From Mucilaginibacter ginsenosidivorax (lineage in GTDB: Bacteria; Bacteroidota; Bacteroidia; Sphingobacteriales; Sphingobacteriaceae): a DNA stretch of 64,000 nucleotides. The notes beneath the pieces were generated by a model, which saw nothing but the letters and a program-made list of their open reading frames with translations, did no database searches and was not told the origin of the DNA. The stretch is from NCBI RefSeq assembly GCF_007971525.1, contig NZ_CP042437.1, positions 7,006,001 through 7,070,000 of the forward strand. The letters are read 5' to 3'. Shown here one piece after another: positions 34,184 through 44,510 of this stretch. The translations under genes were made by a program, and so were the position numbers. Position 1 is the stretch's first letter; each line of letters opens with the position of its first letter.

Positions 34184-36565
34184 ATGATAAAAAACTATTT
34201 CAAAATAGCTTTGCGCAACCTGTGGAAGCACAAAGCATTTTCTATTATCAATATAACAGGCCTATCCATAGGGATAACGGCCTGTTTTTTTATTTTTATG
34301 TATGTAGGCTTTGAGTTGAGCTACGATAATATGCATACCAAGGCAGATAGAATCTACCGGCTGGTTACGGATATTAAAACGCCGACCGAAACCATTAATA
34401 CCGGCGTTACAGCATGGCCATTCGCGCCAAACATTAAAGCCGATTTTCCAGAAGTGGAATCATTTGTGCGGGTGAGTGGCGGCAGTTTTTTGGTAAAAAA
34501 AGGCAATGTTAAATTTCAGGAAGAGAAATCCATTTTCGCCGATTCAACCTTTTTCAAAGTTTTTGATTTTAAACTGTTGAAAGGTGATCCTAAAACGGCA
34601 TTGTCAGAGGTGGCTACTATTGTGTTTTCAGAGTCGGCTGCAAAAAAATATTTTGGTAATACCGATCCTGTAGGGCAAACCGTGCTGGTAACCGGCGATG
34701 CCATACCCGCCAAGGTAACAGGGGTTATGAAGGATATTTCCGAAAACTCACAAATAAAAGCGGATATGCTGATATCAATGGTGTCGCTTACCCAAAAGTT
34801 TAATAAAGGGCTGGATAACCAATGGGCAAATTTTGGTGCATCGAGTTACCTGTTATTAAAGCCGGGCACCGATGCTAAAAGGTTAGAATCCAAATTCGCG
34901 GCATTTTTAGAACGCAGAAATGGCGACGAAGAAAGGAAAATGCACATGAGTTACAAGTTGTTATTGGAGCCCATGAAATCGGTTTATCTGTATTCTAAAC
35001 GCAACGGCCAGGAATCGGGCAGTATCACCAATGTTTACATATTTACCATTGTAGCCGTTTTTATACTCCTGATAGCCTGTATCAATTTTGTGAATTTAAC
35101 CACAGCCCGTTCGGTCGAGCGGGCCAAAGAGGTAGGTATCCGAAAGGTTGTCGGCGCCGAAAAGGGGCAATTAGCCAGCCAGTTTATAGGCGAATCGGTG
35201 GTGCTTTGCCTTATCGCTTTTGTGTTAACTATCATCTTGTCGGTATTATTCCTGCCCTTGTTTAATCAGCTTGCGGGAAAAACAATCAGCCCCGGAATTT
35301 TTTCTAATTGGTACTACGTACTTATTTTATTGGGTACATCGGTAGCCATTGGTCTTATTGCCGGCATTTATCCGGCATTGGTTTTGTCGTCATTTATGCC
35401 GGTTTCGGTGTTAAAGGGTCGGTTTGCCAGTAGCAGTAAAGGGAATATGTTGCGTAAAACGTTGGTAATAGCGCAGTTTACCATTTCGATATTTCTTATC
35501 ATAGGTACCATCATTGTTTACACCCAAATGAACTTTATGCAAAACAGGGACCTTGGTTTTAGTAAAGACCAGATGCTTATTTTGGATACTAACGGCGATC
35601 CGGCCGGGAACGCACTTAAGGAAGCATTGACATCCATTCCGGGCGTAAAGTCAACCGCAATGTCGTCAAGTGTTCCGGGTGGGGGTAATCCGGGTGCATA
35701 TTCCGAGATCGAGAACAAAAAAGGCGATTTGCAAATAGCTAATCTCGACCTGTATTTTGTCGACTGGGATTACGTAAATCAGTTTAAAATCAAGATGGTT
35801 GCAGGGAGGTCATTCTCCCGCGAGTTTGGCACAGATACAGCCCAGGCCATGCTATTAAACGAAGCCGCGGTTAAATTATTTGGCTACAGTTCGCCGCAGC
35901 AGGCTATCGGCAGGCGCTTTAAACAGTGGGGCCGCGAGGGTAAAATAGTAGGGGTGATGAAGGACTTCCATTTCCGATCATTACAGGAAGTTATTAAACC
36001 ACTTAGCATGCGTATCGAGATGAAAAACATCTCTTTAATTTCGGTAAAAATGTCCACCCAAAATACGCCTGCAACCCTGGCAGCCATCGAAAATAAATGG
36101 AAGGTTTTAATCCCGAACAGGCCGTTCAGCTATTACTTTTTAGATGAGTTTTTTGACCGCCAATACCGGGCCGAACAGCGCTTTGGCAAACTGTTCCTCA
36201 ATTTTGCGGCGCTGGCCATATTTATATCATGCCTCGGCTTATTGGGGTTGGCATCGTACAGCACGCTGCAGCGTACGCGCGAAATTGGTATCCGGAAGGT
36301 ATTGGGGGCCACTGTACCGGGCATAGTTAACATGCTATCACGGGATTTTATTATACTGGTTATTATCTCTTTCTTTATTGCATCGCCGTTGGCATATTGG
36401 TTTATGCACAGCTGGCTCAAAGACTTTGCCTACCGCATTGATATCAGCTGGTGGATCTTCGTTATCGCCGGCATCCTGGCCTCTGTTATAGCCCTTGGCA
36501 CTATCAGTTTCCAGGCCATCCGCGCGGCGCTTACCAACCCGGTTAAAAGTTTAAGAAGCGAGTGA
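34184..36565 (+). CDS. MacB/FtsX-type ABC transporter permease, array gene 5
   Basis: This 793-residue paralogue closes the array. It starts MIKNYFKIALRNLWKHKAFS, has coupling segments ERAKEVGIRKVVGAE (near residue 311) and QRTREIGIRKVLGAT (near 696), and ends NPVKSLRSE. Each half carries a large periplasmic MacB_PCD domain, so one polypeptide may supply the whole permease dimer of the transporter. A 146-bp spacer without clear structure separates it from the convergent HTCS gene. Role and substrate are unknown; the genes are probably co-transcribed unless the spacer hairpins stop or process the message. Confidence 0.92.
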   Translation: MIKNYFKIALRNLWKHKAFSIINITGLSIGITACFFIFMYVGFELSYDNMHTKADRIYRLVTDIKTPTETINTGVTAWPFAPNIKADFPEVESFVRVSGGSFLVKKGNVKFQEEKSIFADSTFFKVFDFKLLKGDPKTALSEVATIVFSESAAKKYFGNTDPVGQTVLVTGDAIPAKVTGVMKDISENSQIKADMLISMVSLTQKFNKGLDNQWANFGASSYLLLKPGTDAKRLESKFAAFLERRNGDEERKMHMSYKLLLEPMKSVYLYSKRNGQESGSITNVYIFTIVAVFILLIACINFVNLTTARSVERAKEVGIRKVVGAEKGQLASQFIGESVVLCLIAFVLTIILSVLFLPLFNQLAGKTISPGIFSNWYYVLILLGTSVAIGLIAGIYPALVLSSFMPVSVLKGRFASSSKGNMLRKTLVIAQFTISIFLIIGTIIVYTQMNFMQNRDLGFSKDQMLILDTNGDPAGNALKEALTSIPGVKSTAMSSSVPGGGNPGAYSEIENKKGDLQIANLDLYFVDWDYVNQFKIKMVAGRSFSREFGTDTAQAMLLNEAAVKLFGYSSPQQAIGRRFKQWGREGKIVGVMKDFHFRSLQEVIKPLSMRIEMKNISLISVKMSTQNTPATLAAIENKWKVLIPNRPFSYYFLDEFFDRQYRAEQRFGKLFLNFAALAIFISCLGLLGLASYSTLQRTREIGIRKVLGATVPGIVNMLSRDFIILVIISFFIASPLAYWFMHSWLKDFAYRIDISWWIFVIAGILASVIALGTISFQAIRAALTNPVKSLRSE

Positions 36566-36711
36566 CATATAGGTGAAAGGCGAAGGGTGGTAGCGAACCG
36601 CGTTTGATCCTGATAATATAGGGTTACTTTAAGTACACTGATGTGCCAAACCAGGTAAAACCAACTTTTTTAACTATGAAAATGATTTAGATAATATACC
36701 GGCAATTTTAC

Positions 36712-39700
36712 TTAGCTCTTTTTTAACGCTTGCATAAACTGTAACGGCGATTTGCCGTATTCCTTTTTAAAGGCCCGCGAAAAATTAGAATTGCTTTGCA
36801 GTCCAATCCTGTCGGCTACTTCATTCATGGTAACGTCCTCATGGGTCATAATCTGGATAGCCTTTTTTAGGCGGATGGTACGGATAAATTCACCTACTGA
36901 TTGGTCGGATATTCCCTTTATTTTTTGATAAAGCTTGGTGCGGCTTATATACAAATGCCTGCATAAAAAATCGACATCGAGGTTCAAATCCTGGATGTTG
37001 TTTTCGATCAACTTTAATAATTTATTAAAAAACTCTTTGTCCTTTTCGGAGTGTACAAGTTCGGTGGCTTCTACCAGGTAATCCTTGGTATAGCGTTGCT
37101 TAAGCTTTTCGCCCTGTTCAAAAATGTTGTGTACGGTAAGCAGTAAAAGATCGATGCTTAAAGGTTTGGCAAAATAAAAGTCGGCGCCCGATGCCATTCC
37201 CTCAATTTTGGTGTCTAAGGCATCCTTGGCCGATAGGATGATAAAAGGGATATGGCTGGTTTCAAAGGTTTCTTTGATGGCCTTACAAAGCTCAATACCA
37301 CTCATTCCCGGCATCATAACATCGCTGATAATCATGTCTGGTACTTTTTTGGTCGCTAATTCCATCCCGGAGCGGCCATCTTCGGCCTCGTAAATTTGGT
37401 AGTGTTTTTCAAAAGCCTGTTTTAAAAAGGTACGGAGTTCCTGGTTATCTTCTACCAGTAAAATGTGTTTGCGATTTTTAGTTTGAATCCCAATGCCCTC
37501 GTTTTCATATTCTGGCAATGGTAATTGAATGGCATTATCAATAACTTCCAGCTGTGTCTCTACCAGTCCCGAAGCTGTTTTTTCTGATGGCAGGTAATTT
37601 TCTTCGCCCCAGGGAATGCCTATAATTATCTCGGTGCCCTTATAGCGTTCACTGTAAACATAAATGTTACCCTTGTGCAGCTGTGTAAGGCTTTTAACCA
37701 GTGCCAGGCCTACGCCCGATCCAAGGTGATTTTTGCTGATGCGGTAATAGCGGTCAAAAATACGGGTGATAGAATCGCTGGAAATGCCTATGCCGGTATC
37801 AGCTACGCGGAAATAAATGTATTTTTTTGCCTGGTATTCTTTGGCCAACAATTCGAAGCCTGTGTTAAAGGATGGTGTAAACCGTTCTATATCGAAAAAG
37901 ATCTCGAAGGAAACCCGCCCGCCGGCATTGGTGTATTTGAACGAGTTATTCAAAAGGTTAAACAATATTTTTTCCAGCACCTGCACATCAAAGTATCCGG
38001 TTTGTGCAAGTGCGTCCTGGCTATCGGGATGGTAGTTAAGTTCGAAATTTATCCCCTTATTAACGGCCAGGTTTTGAAATTCCCAGGCCAGGTCCCTGCA
38101 AAACTGGTTGACTGCCAACGGCTGCACCTGTAGCTTTACAATACTATCGGCCACTTTTTTAAAGTTCATCAGCTCACTTATCAGGTTCATGAGGCGTTTA
38201 GCGTTCCTGAACATAAGCTGGTAGGAATAATCAAGCGCCTTGTTCTTATTCTGGCTTATCAAACTTTCCAGCGGGCCTAAAATTAAAGTTAGTGGTGTGC
38301 GAAACTCGTGCGATACATTGGTGAAAAACATGAGCTGCTGCTGGTAAAGTTCTTCACGTTGCAGGTGTATTTCCTCGCGTTGGGCCTCGTTTACTTTACG
38401 AATTTCAACCTCACGCTTAAGGCGGTACCAACGGGCCTGGTAAATATAAATGCCCAGTAGCGCCGATATGATGAGCAGGAAATAAATGGTTTTAGCTATG
38501 ACCGATTTCCACCAGGGCGGGGTGATAGTTATGTTTGCGCCGGTTTCACTTTTGCTCCATACACCGTCATTATTTGTGGCTTCTACAACAAATCTAAAAT
38601 TGCTGTAATCGAGGTTGCTGTAGGCCGCGCTTGGGTTTTTACCATCGGTGTAACGCCAGTCTTTATCAAAGCCAACCAGTTTGTAGCGATATTTGCATTT
38701 TAACGGGTTTGCAAAATGCATAGATGAAAAAAAGATAACAAAGTTGTTTTGTAGGTAGCTAAGTGTTAGGTTTTTGCTGTAACCGATAGCCTGGTTTATA
38801 TTGTTTTTCGATGGATTATCTAACCCATAGCCAGGCTTTTGATTATTGATCAAAATATCAGTTAAAACAGGTATAGCTGCAATGTTGTTGGCCCTGATCT
38901 GGTCCGGGTAAAAATAATTGAGGCCGTTAATACCGCCGAAATATAAACGGCCGTCGGTGCCTTTGTATGATGAACCTACCTTAAAACTATTACCCTGCAG
39001 GCCGTCGTTTTTATCATACCGTATCAATTTGCCGGTTAAGGGGTTAAGGCACTCTAATCCATTGCCTCCCATCCATATATTGCCGGCATTATCAATTTCA
39101 AGGCTCTCTACGTCATTAAAAATTCCATAACTGCCGGTATATGATTTTATGGTATATGAATTGTCTGCTGGTTTTAAAATAAGCCTGTTAACCCCGCCTC
39201 CAATGGTACCTATCCAATAGGTACTGTCATTTTGCTTGCTTATTGGATAGGTGTAATCGGAGCTTAATGAATTTGGCCTTGCCGATGCCCGATAAGTAAA
39301 TATTTGTTGGATGTTACCCTGAGCATCAATCGTTACGCGTTTTAACCCATGCGTGCTGGAAACAAGGAGCTGTGGGGTGCTTTTATCCGCAAAAATAAAA
39401 AAGCCCTCGTCGTAGTATTTTACCTGGTAAATATTTTTAGCGTCTTTCCATATAACTCCGTATTTATCCTGGTGATTGCCAAACCAAATATTGCCGTAAT
39501 AATCTTTAACAAAGGTATCTATTACGTGTGAGGGGAAGTTTTGATATCCGGCAGGTTTCCACAATTCAGCACCGTTGGGTTTTAATATTTCGATGCCTGC
39601 CGAGCTGCCTATCCATAAATTATGGTCGTTATCAATTGTTAAGGCAGTAATAACATCGCTTTTTAATCTTAAGCGGGAATTATAGGTGTTGTAATAAGTA

Positions 39701-40878
39701 AATTTTTGAGTTTTTAAATTGTACAGGTTAAGGCCGTTGGCAGTGGTACCTATCCAAAGATTATCGCCATCGGCCAATACCGACCGAATATGGTTGCCCG
39801 CCAAGGAATTTGCTACTTCGGGGTTATGTTGCAGGGTGTAAAATAGCTTTTCGTTTAAATCACAATAATTTAGGCCGCCGCCAAATGTGCATACCCATAA
39901 GCAATCTGTACGGTCAACAAATACCTTGCTTAATGAACCCGAATTTAAGCCGTGGGGTGAATTTTTATCACTCACCGTTTGAATCAGGTTTAAGTTATGA
40001 TCAAGCTTGAGCAGGCTGGGGCCAATATTTAGCCAATAATCGCCTCTTTTGCCTTCAGTAATATTTCTTATAAAGCTGGGGCAAGCCAATTGTTTTTCTA
40101 CAGCCCAAATCTGCCCTGCTGCACCCTGCCTTTTTGTTATAAGTAATATTTTGTTTTCGGCAGATAGCACCGGGCTGTTGTTATTGTTAAAATACAACCG
40201 CGATAGGTTTTCATTTGTAAGGCCTGCAATAGGTATCTTTTTTAAACGGTTGTTTTTATCAAGCACCCACAAGCCCTTATTACTTGTTAAATAAAGCTGG
40301 CCTTTACCATCTGGCGCCATATCGGAAAACTGTACGCCGGGGGCTGTTAAATTTTGCTCATCAATCTTAGTTCCGTTGATTTTGAATATTTTGAGCTGGT
40401 TGCCCGTGAAAATATAAATGAGGTTACCCCTTGGTTTAAATATTTTTTGAAAATTGGTGTTGCTGTTTTTTTTTGTCTCGGTATAATCAGTATACTTCTC
40501 CAGGCGAGGGTTAAAACATTGTAGTCCACCTTCGGTAGCCAGCCAAATATTTCCATCGTCATCCGGATAAATAGTTACCAGCCTGTTTTTAAAGGAGTTG
40601 TTTAATGGTGTGTTGGTATTATAAAATTTTTTTACCGAATAACCGTCAAACCTATCCAGGCCAAAAAAAGTGGCTACCCATATATAGCCATGCTTATCCT
40701 GTGCAATATCATTAGCATCAGTATGCGATAATCCTTCGTCGACAGTAAGGTAATGAAATTTATAGGGATATTGCTGTGCACGCGTGATGTTTGGTACTAC
40801 CCATAAAAAGAGAGCGAGAAAAATTATAGTTTTTGTAAAATTATTCCCTATCAATTTAAAGGGTGTTTTAGTTTTCAT
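36712..40878 (-). CDS. Hybrid two-component system regulator (HTCS)
   Basis: This 1,388-residue protein joins a full phosphorelay in one chain. After an N-terminal signal/TM come periplasmic two-component propeller repeats (about 45-690, with many IWIGT/LWIGT-type blades), a Y_Y_Y domain (about 720-790), a TM near 800-820, a histidine kinase (NVSHEFRTPLTLILGPLESL, His near 860; ATPase GSGVGLALVKSL), a receiver (phospho-Asp in MIISDVMMPGMSG near 1184), and a C-terminal AraC-type DNA-binding domain. HTCS proteins sense glycan breakdown products in the periplasm and activate the adjacent polysaccharide locus. It is divergent from the GH2 gene, whose upstream region carries a candidate binding site. 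Confidence 0.95.
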   Translation of the reverse strand: MKTKTPFKLIGNNFTKTIIFLALFLWVVPNITRAQQYPYKFHYLTVDEGLSHTDANDIAQDKHGYIWVATFFGLDRFDGYSVKKFYNTNTPLNNSFKNRLVTIYPDDDGNIWLATEGGLQCFNPRLEKYTDYTETKKNSNTNFQKIFKPRGNLIYIFTGNQLKIFKINGTKIDEQNLTAPGVQFSDMAPDGKGQLYLTSNKGLWVLDKNNRLKKIPIAGLTNENLSRLYFNNNNSPVLSAENKILLITKRQGAAGQIWAVEKQLACPSFIRNITEGKRGDYWLNIGPSLLKLDHNLNLIQTVSDKNSPHGLNSGSLSKVFVDRTDCLWVCTFGGGLNYCDLNEKLFYTLQHNPEVANSLAGNHIRSVLADGDNLWIGTTANGLNLYNLKTQKFTYYNTYNSRLRLKSDVITALTIDNDHNLWIGSSAGIEILKPNGAELWKPAGYQNFPSHVIDTFVKDYYGNIWFGNHQDKYGVIWKDAKNIYQVKYYDEGFFIFADKSTPQLLVSSTHGLKRVTIDAQGNIQQIFTYRASARPNSLSSDYTYPISKQNDSTYWIGTIGGGVNRLILKPADNSYTIKSYTGSYGIFNDVESLEIDNAGNIWMGGNGLECLNPLTGKLIRYDKNDGLQGNSFKVGSSYKGTDGRLYFGGINGLNYFYPDQIRANNIAAIPVLTDILINNQKPGYGLDNPSKNNINQAIGYSKNLTLSYLQNNFVIFFSSMHFANPLKCKYRYKLVGFDKDWRYTDGKNPSAAYSNLDYSNFRFVVEATNNDGVWSKSETGANITITPPWWKSVIAKTIYFLLIISALLGIYIYQARWYRLKREVEIRKVNEAQREEIHLQREELYQQQLMFFTNVSHEFRTPLTLILGPLESLISQNKNKALDYSYQLMFRNAKRLMNLISELMNFKKVADSIVKLQVQPLAVNQFCRDLAWEFQNLAVNKGINFELNYHPDSQDALAQTGYFDVQVLEKILFNLLNNSFKYTNAGGRVSFEIFFDIERFTPSFNTGFELLAKEYQAKKYIYFRVADTGIGISSDSITRIFDRYYRISKNHLGSGVGLALVKSLTQLHKGNIYVYSERYKGTEIIIGIPWGEENYLPSEKTASGLVETQLEVIDNAIQLPLPEYENEGIGIQTKNRKHILLVEDNQELRTFLKQAFEKHYQIYEAEDGRSGMELATKKVPDMIISDVMMPGMSGIELCKAIKETFETSHIPFIILSAKDALDTKIEGMASGADFYFAKPLSIDLLLLTVHNIFEQGEKLKQRYTKDYLVEATELVHSEKDKEFFNKLLKLIENNIQDLNLDVDFLCRHLYISRTKLYQKIKGISDQSVGEFIRTIRLKKAIQIMTHEDVTMNEVADRIGLQSNSNFSRAFKKEYGKSPLQFMQALKKS

Positions 40879-41198
40879 TTATACTAATAGTTATTAACGC
40901 CACCAGGCAAGCTTAAATTTTTGCGTTTTAAGTTAACGTTTTACTTTAATAATGTTGGTTTAATAATCGGTCATGGTAGCAATCACTCAAAATAAGCTAC
41001 GGGTTATTGCCATTTTATTTGCCATATGGAGCCCAATACAAAAATGCTTTTATATAGCGGATAATTTAACACATCGGTTATTTAAATGTACATAACGGCA
41101 ATAAATATGTATATAATGACAATTTACGCAGCCGAAATTTATATTTCTTTGCTGTTAATATCGTATCCGTAACCAATTTCAATTTATCATAAATATCT
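40879..41198. other. 320-bp divergent regulatory region of HTCS and GH2 genes
   Basis: It holds the 21-bp-period direct repeat at 41084-41125 and, in the opposite orientation, two TTATT(T)GCC words at 41004-41023 that resemble the GGCAATAA part of that repeat. A TTTCTTTG (41144-41151) is a 7-of-8 match to a -7 box for the GH2 gene. No coding sequence is seen. Confidence 0.6.
41084..41125 (+). promoter_or_regulatory. Candidate HTCS operator: two 21-bp direct repeats
   Basis: The halves 41084-41104 and 41105-41125 match at 15 of 21 positions, with the core TGTAyATAAyGrCAAT in both. The exact 21-bp period puts both copies on one DNA face, as expected for a dimer of AraC-type domains. The repeat ends 18 nt before the candidate -7 box of the GH2 gene, a normal activator position. 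Confidence 0.65.
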
Positions 41199-44100
41199 AT
41201 GCGTAACCTTCTTTTTAGTAAACAACTTGCTAAACTTTTATTGATCTCCATTTTTATTCTTAGTTACAAAATAAGCCTGGGTTTTCAGCAGCAACAAGGC
41301 ACCGGGCTGTCAAAATCTGATACCGCTTTTGTGCCCAAAGAAATTGAAGATCCCGAAAATATCGGCATAAACAAAGAGGCCAGCCACGCTACGCTGATGC
41401 CCTATGCATCTTTAAAAGAAGCGCTGGCGGCAAACCGCCATGCATCGTCGTTTAGCCGTAGCCTGAACGGATTGTGGAAATTTAACTGGGTAGATTGGCC
41501 TCAAAAACGCCCCGTTAACTTTTATAAAACCGATTATGATGTATCGGGCTGGAAAAATATTAAAGTGCCTTCAAACTGGCAGGTTGAAGGTTATGGTACA
41601 CCATACTATAGCAATTTTACTTACATTTTTCAAAAGGATTTCCCGAGGGTGATGAGCACTCCGCCCGAAAAATATACAGCGTTTAAAGAGCGTAACCCGG
41701 TAGGCAGCTATCGCCGCGATTTTACAGTACCCGCAGAATGGGCCGGGCGTCATATCTTTATCACCTTTGATGGTGTCGACGCGGGTTTCTTCATTTGGGT
41801 AAATGGCAAAAAAGTAGGCTACAGCGTAAATAGCCGCAACGCCGCCGAGTTTGATTTAACTAAATACATTAAACCAGGCAAAAACGTTTTAGCAGTTGAG
41901 GTTTACCGCTTCACCACCGGTAGCTACCTGGAAGATCAGGATATGTGGCGCTTAAGCGGCATTTTCAGAAACGTAACCCTTTGGAGTACACCGCAGGAGC
42001 ACATCCGGGATTATTTTGTAAAAACCAATTTAGATAAACAATACAAGGATGCCGATGTAGTAGTAGCGGCCAAAGTAAAAAACTACGGCACCACACCTGT
42101 TAAAGCAAGGTTGCTGGATGTGGCTTTATACAATGGTTTGGTACCTGTACCTGGAGCCACTACCAAAAAAGCTATCCCTGCACTAAAACCCGGCGAGGAA
42201 GCTGTAGTTGAGGCTACCTTCCATGTAAATAACCCACAAAAATGGACAGCGGAAACCCCCAAGCTTTATACAACAGTTGTAAAAATAGCCGACGGGAGCC
42301 AGGCGGTAGAAACTATATCATCACGTACCGGTTTCAGGAACATCGAAATTAAAGGGCGTTTGTTTTTGGTAAATGGAGTGCCTATCAAACTAAAAGGCGT
42401 TAACCGCCATGAAAACTGGCCAAATGATGGCCACGCGGTTACCGAAGAGCAAATGATACGGGATATTGTATTGATTAAACAGGCCAATTGTAACCATGTA
42501 CGAACCTGCCACTATTCTGACGACCCGCGTTGGTACGAACTGTGCGATCAGTATGGTATTTACCTGGTTGCCGAAGCTAACCTGGAGAGCCATGGCGCCT
42601 GGGATGAATTTAACGAAGATCCAAGGATTAAAGCCGCGTTGATTGACCGTAACGTGGCCAACGTGGAGAATTTTAAAAATCACCCATCGGTTATTATCTG
42701 GTCGCTGGGTAATGAGTGCGGCAGCGGCGGCTCAAACTTTCGGGCCATATTAAAGGTGATCAAGGATATCGACCCAACCCGCCCAAGGCATTACCAGGGT
42801 TTTGGCATTGGCAATAACAATCCGGCCGATATGGACAGCGAAATGTATACCGATGTAGAGAACCTTGAAAAGCATGCCAACGATAAAACACTCACCAAAC
42901 CTTTTTACCTGTGCGAGTACGCGCATGCCATGTTCAACTCCATGGGCTCGGTAGATATTTATAACGACTTGTTTGATAAATATCCGCAGCTATTAGGCGG
43001 CGCTATTTGGGAGTGGCAGGATCAGGGCATTTACAACAACCGCGATCCTAAACACCCCATAACCGCTTTTGGCGGCGGCTTTGGCGAGTATCCAAATGAT
43101 CAGTATTTTATTCATAAGGGAGTGGTGTTTTCCGATCGTTCTTTAAAACCACACTACCCCGAGTTGAAGCACGCTTACCAATGGATCAGTATCAAAGCCA
43201 AAGATCTTAGAAACGGCGAGATTATTATCAAAAACCGTTACCAATTCATTAACCTTAATGGTTTAACCGCTAAATGGAACGTAACAGAAAACGGTACCAC
43301 CATATCATCGGGTAATTTGCCTTTAAAAGAGATTAAACCAGGCCAGGAGCAGGATGTGAAAATCCCTTACAACATTATACCCAAACCAGGCGCGGAGTAC
43401 TTCTTGAGAGTATCGTTTGATCTGGCAACCGATAAGCTATGGGCCAAAAAGGGATTTGAAGTTGCTGCCCAGCAATTAGAATTACCTATCGCGCTTGCTG
43501 CCGCTGCCGCACAACCGGTAGCCGGCAAACTAACCCTATCTGATTCAAAAGACGATATCAAGGTAAAAGGCCCTGGTTTCAGTTTGGTGTTTGACAAAGA
43601 GAAAGGCACTTTTTCAAAAATGGAAAAAGATGGCCAAAACGTTTTACGCGACAACGGTGGCCCAATGTTGCACCTGTGGCGTGCCCCACACCGTAAGGAT
43701 GATATGTGGGCTTATGATGATTGGGTTAAATACGGTTTGAAAGAAATAGCCTGGAAAACCGAAGAGGCGAAGTCCGCACAACTTGCTAACGGCGACGTGG
43801 CGATAACAGCAAACCTTACCGGCACAGGAAAAAACGGCTTTGTTGTACACCACCAGGTAGTTTATACCATTAACGGTAATGGCGTTATCAAGGTTGATAA
43901 TAACGTAAGTTTTAATGCCGATGCTAAACTGATATTAGCCAGGTTGGGCGTGCGGATGTTTTTAAAGGAAAACCTTAATCAGTTTGAATACTTTGGCCGC
44001 GGCCCTATGGAAAACTATGGTGATAGAAAAAGCGGCTTTGATGTTGGCCATTACTTTAGCAGCATAGCCCAACAGCTTACGCCATATGAAAAACCGATGG

Positions 44101-44402
44101 ATTGTGGTAACCACGAGGATGTAAGATGGGCTAATGTAAGCGCGGCAAATGGTTTGGGTATAGGTATAAAAAAACAAACCGATCTGTTCCAGGTAACAGC
44201 ATTGCCTTACAGCGATGAGGAAATGACGGATGTGGAGTATAAAATTGACTTGCCAAAAAGTAAGGGAACTGTGTTGTGCATTAGCCATCAAACCCTGGGT
44301 GTAGGCTCATATGGCTGCGGCCCGCGCCCCTTGGAGCAATACCGGGTACACGCAAAAACTACTGCCTTTAGTTACTGTATAGAGCTATTGGGTAAAAAGT
44401 GA
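41199..44402 (+). CDS. GH2 beta-galactosidase, LacZ-like, exported
   Basis: This 1,067-residue protein has a signal peptide (about residues 1-28) and the complete LacZ-like layout: jelly-roll sugar-binding domain (about 75-265), Ig-like domain, TIM barrel, second Ig-like domain and the large C-terminal beta-galactosidase small-chain domain (from about 790). The acid/base Glu is in WSLGNECGSG (near 506) and the nucleophile Glu in LCEYAHAM (near 572). It cleaves terminal beta-galactosides, probably in the periplasm. It is the first plus-strand gene of the locus, divergent from the HTCS, so probably its direct target. Confidence 0.92.
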   Translation: MRNLLFSKQLAKLLLISIFILSYKISLGFQQQQGTGLSKSDTAFVPKEIEDPENIGINKEASHATLMPYASLKEALAANRHASSFSRSLNGLWKFNWVDWPQKRPVNFYKTDYDVSGWKNIKVPSNWQVEGYGTPYYSNFTYIFQKDFPRVMSTPPEKYTAFKERNPVGSYRRDFTVPAEWAGRHIFITFDGVDAGFFIWVNGKKVGYSVNSRNAAEFDLTKYIKPGKNVLAVEVYRFTTGSYLEDQDMWRLSGIFRNVTLWSTPQEHIRDYFVKTNLDKQYKDADVVVAAKVKNYGTTPVKARLLDVALYNGLVPVPGATTKKAIPALKPGEEAVVEATFHVNNPQKWTAETPKLYTTVVKIADGSQAVETISSRTGFRNIEIKGRLFLVNGVPIKLKGVNRHENWPNDGHAVTEEQMIRDIVLIKQANCNHVRTCHYSDDPRWYELCDQYGIYLVAEANLESHGAWDEFNEDPRIKAALIDRNVANVENFKNHPSVIIWSLGNECGSGGSNFRAILKVIKDIDPTRPRHYQGFGIGNNNPADMDSEMYTDVENLEKHANDKTLTKPFYLCEYAHAMFNSMGSVDIYNDLFDKYPQLLGGAIWEWQDQGIYNNRDPKHPITAFGGGFGEYPNDQYFIHKGVVFSDRSLKPHYPELKHAYQWISIKAKDLRNGEIIIKNRYQFINLNGLTAKWNVTENGTTISSGNLPLKEIKPGQEQDVKIPYNIIPKPGAEYFLRVSFDLATDKLWAKKGFEVAAQQLELPIALAAAAAQPVAGKLTLSDSKDDIKVKGPGFSLVFDKEKGTFSKMEKDGQNVLRDNGGPMLHLWRAPHRKDDMWAYDDWVKYGLKEIAWKTEEAKSAQLANGDVAITANLTGTGKNGFVVHHQVVYTINGNGVIKVDNNVSFNADAKLILARLGVRMFLKENLNQFEYFGRGPMENYGDRKSGFDVGHYFSSIAQQLTPYEKPMDCGNHEDVRWANVSAANGLGIGIKKQTDLFQVTALPYSDEEMTDVEYKIDLPKSKGTVLCISHQTLGVGSYGCGPRPLEQYRVHAKTTAFSYCIELLGKK

Positions 44403-44510
44403 CAATTTGGTTAATTGTTTTATAATTGCGGTGAGCAGGGAGCAACTATATGTTGCTTCCCTCATTTGCAAAGTATACCATTGAGTTTAAACACCCGCCA
44501 GGAAACTATC

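Noticed and set aside
24032..36565. Five complete ABC transporters, or efflux operons with membrane fusion proteins
   Set aside because: None of the genes has Walker or ABC signature motifs, and no HlyD-type or TolC-type gene adjoins; only permeases are present.
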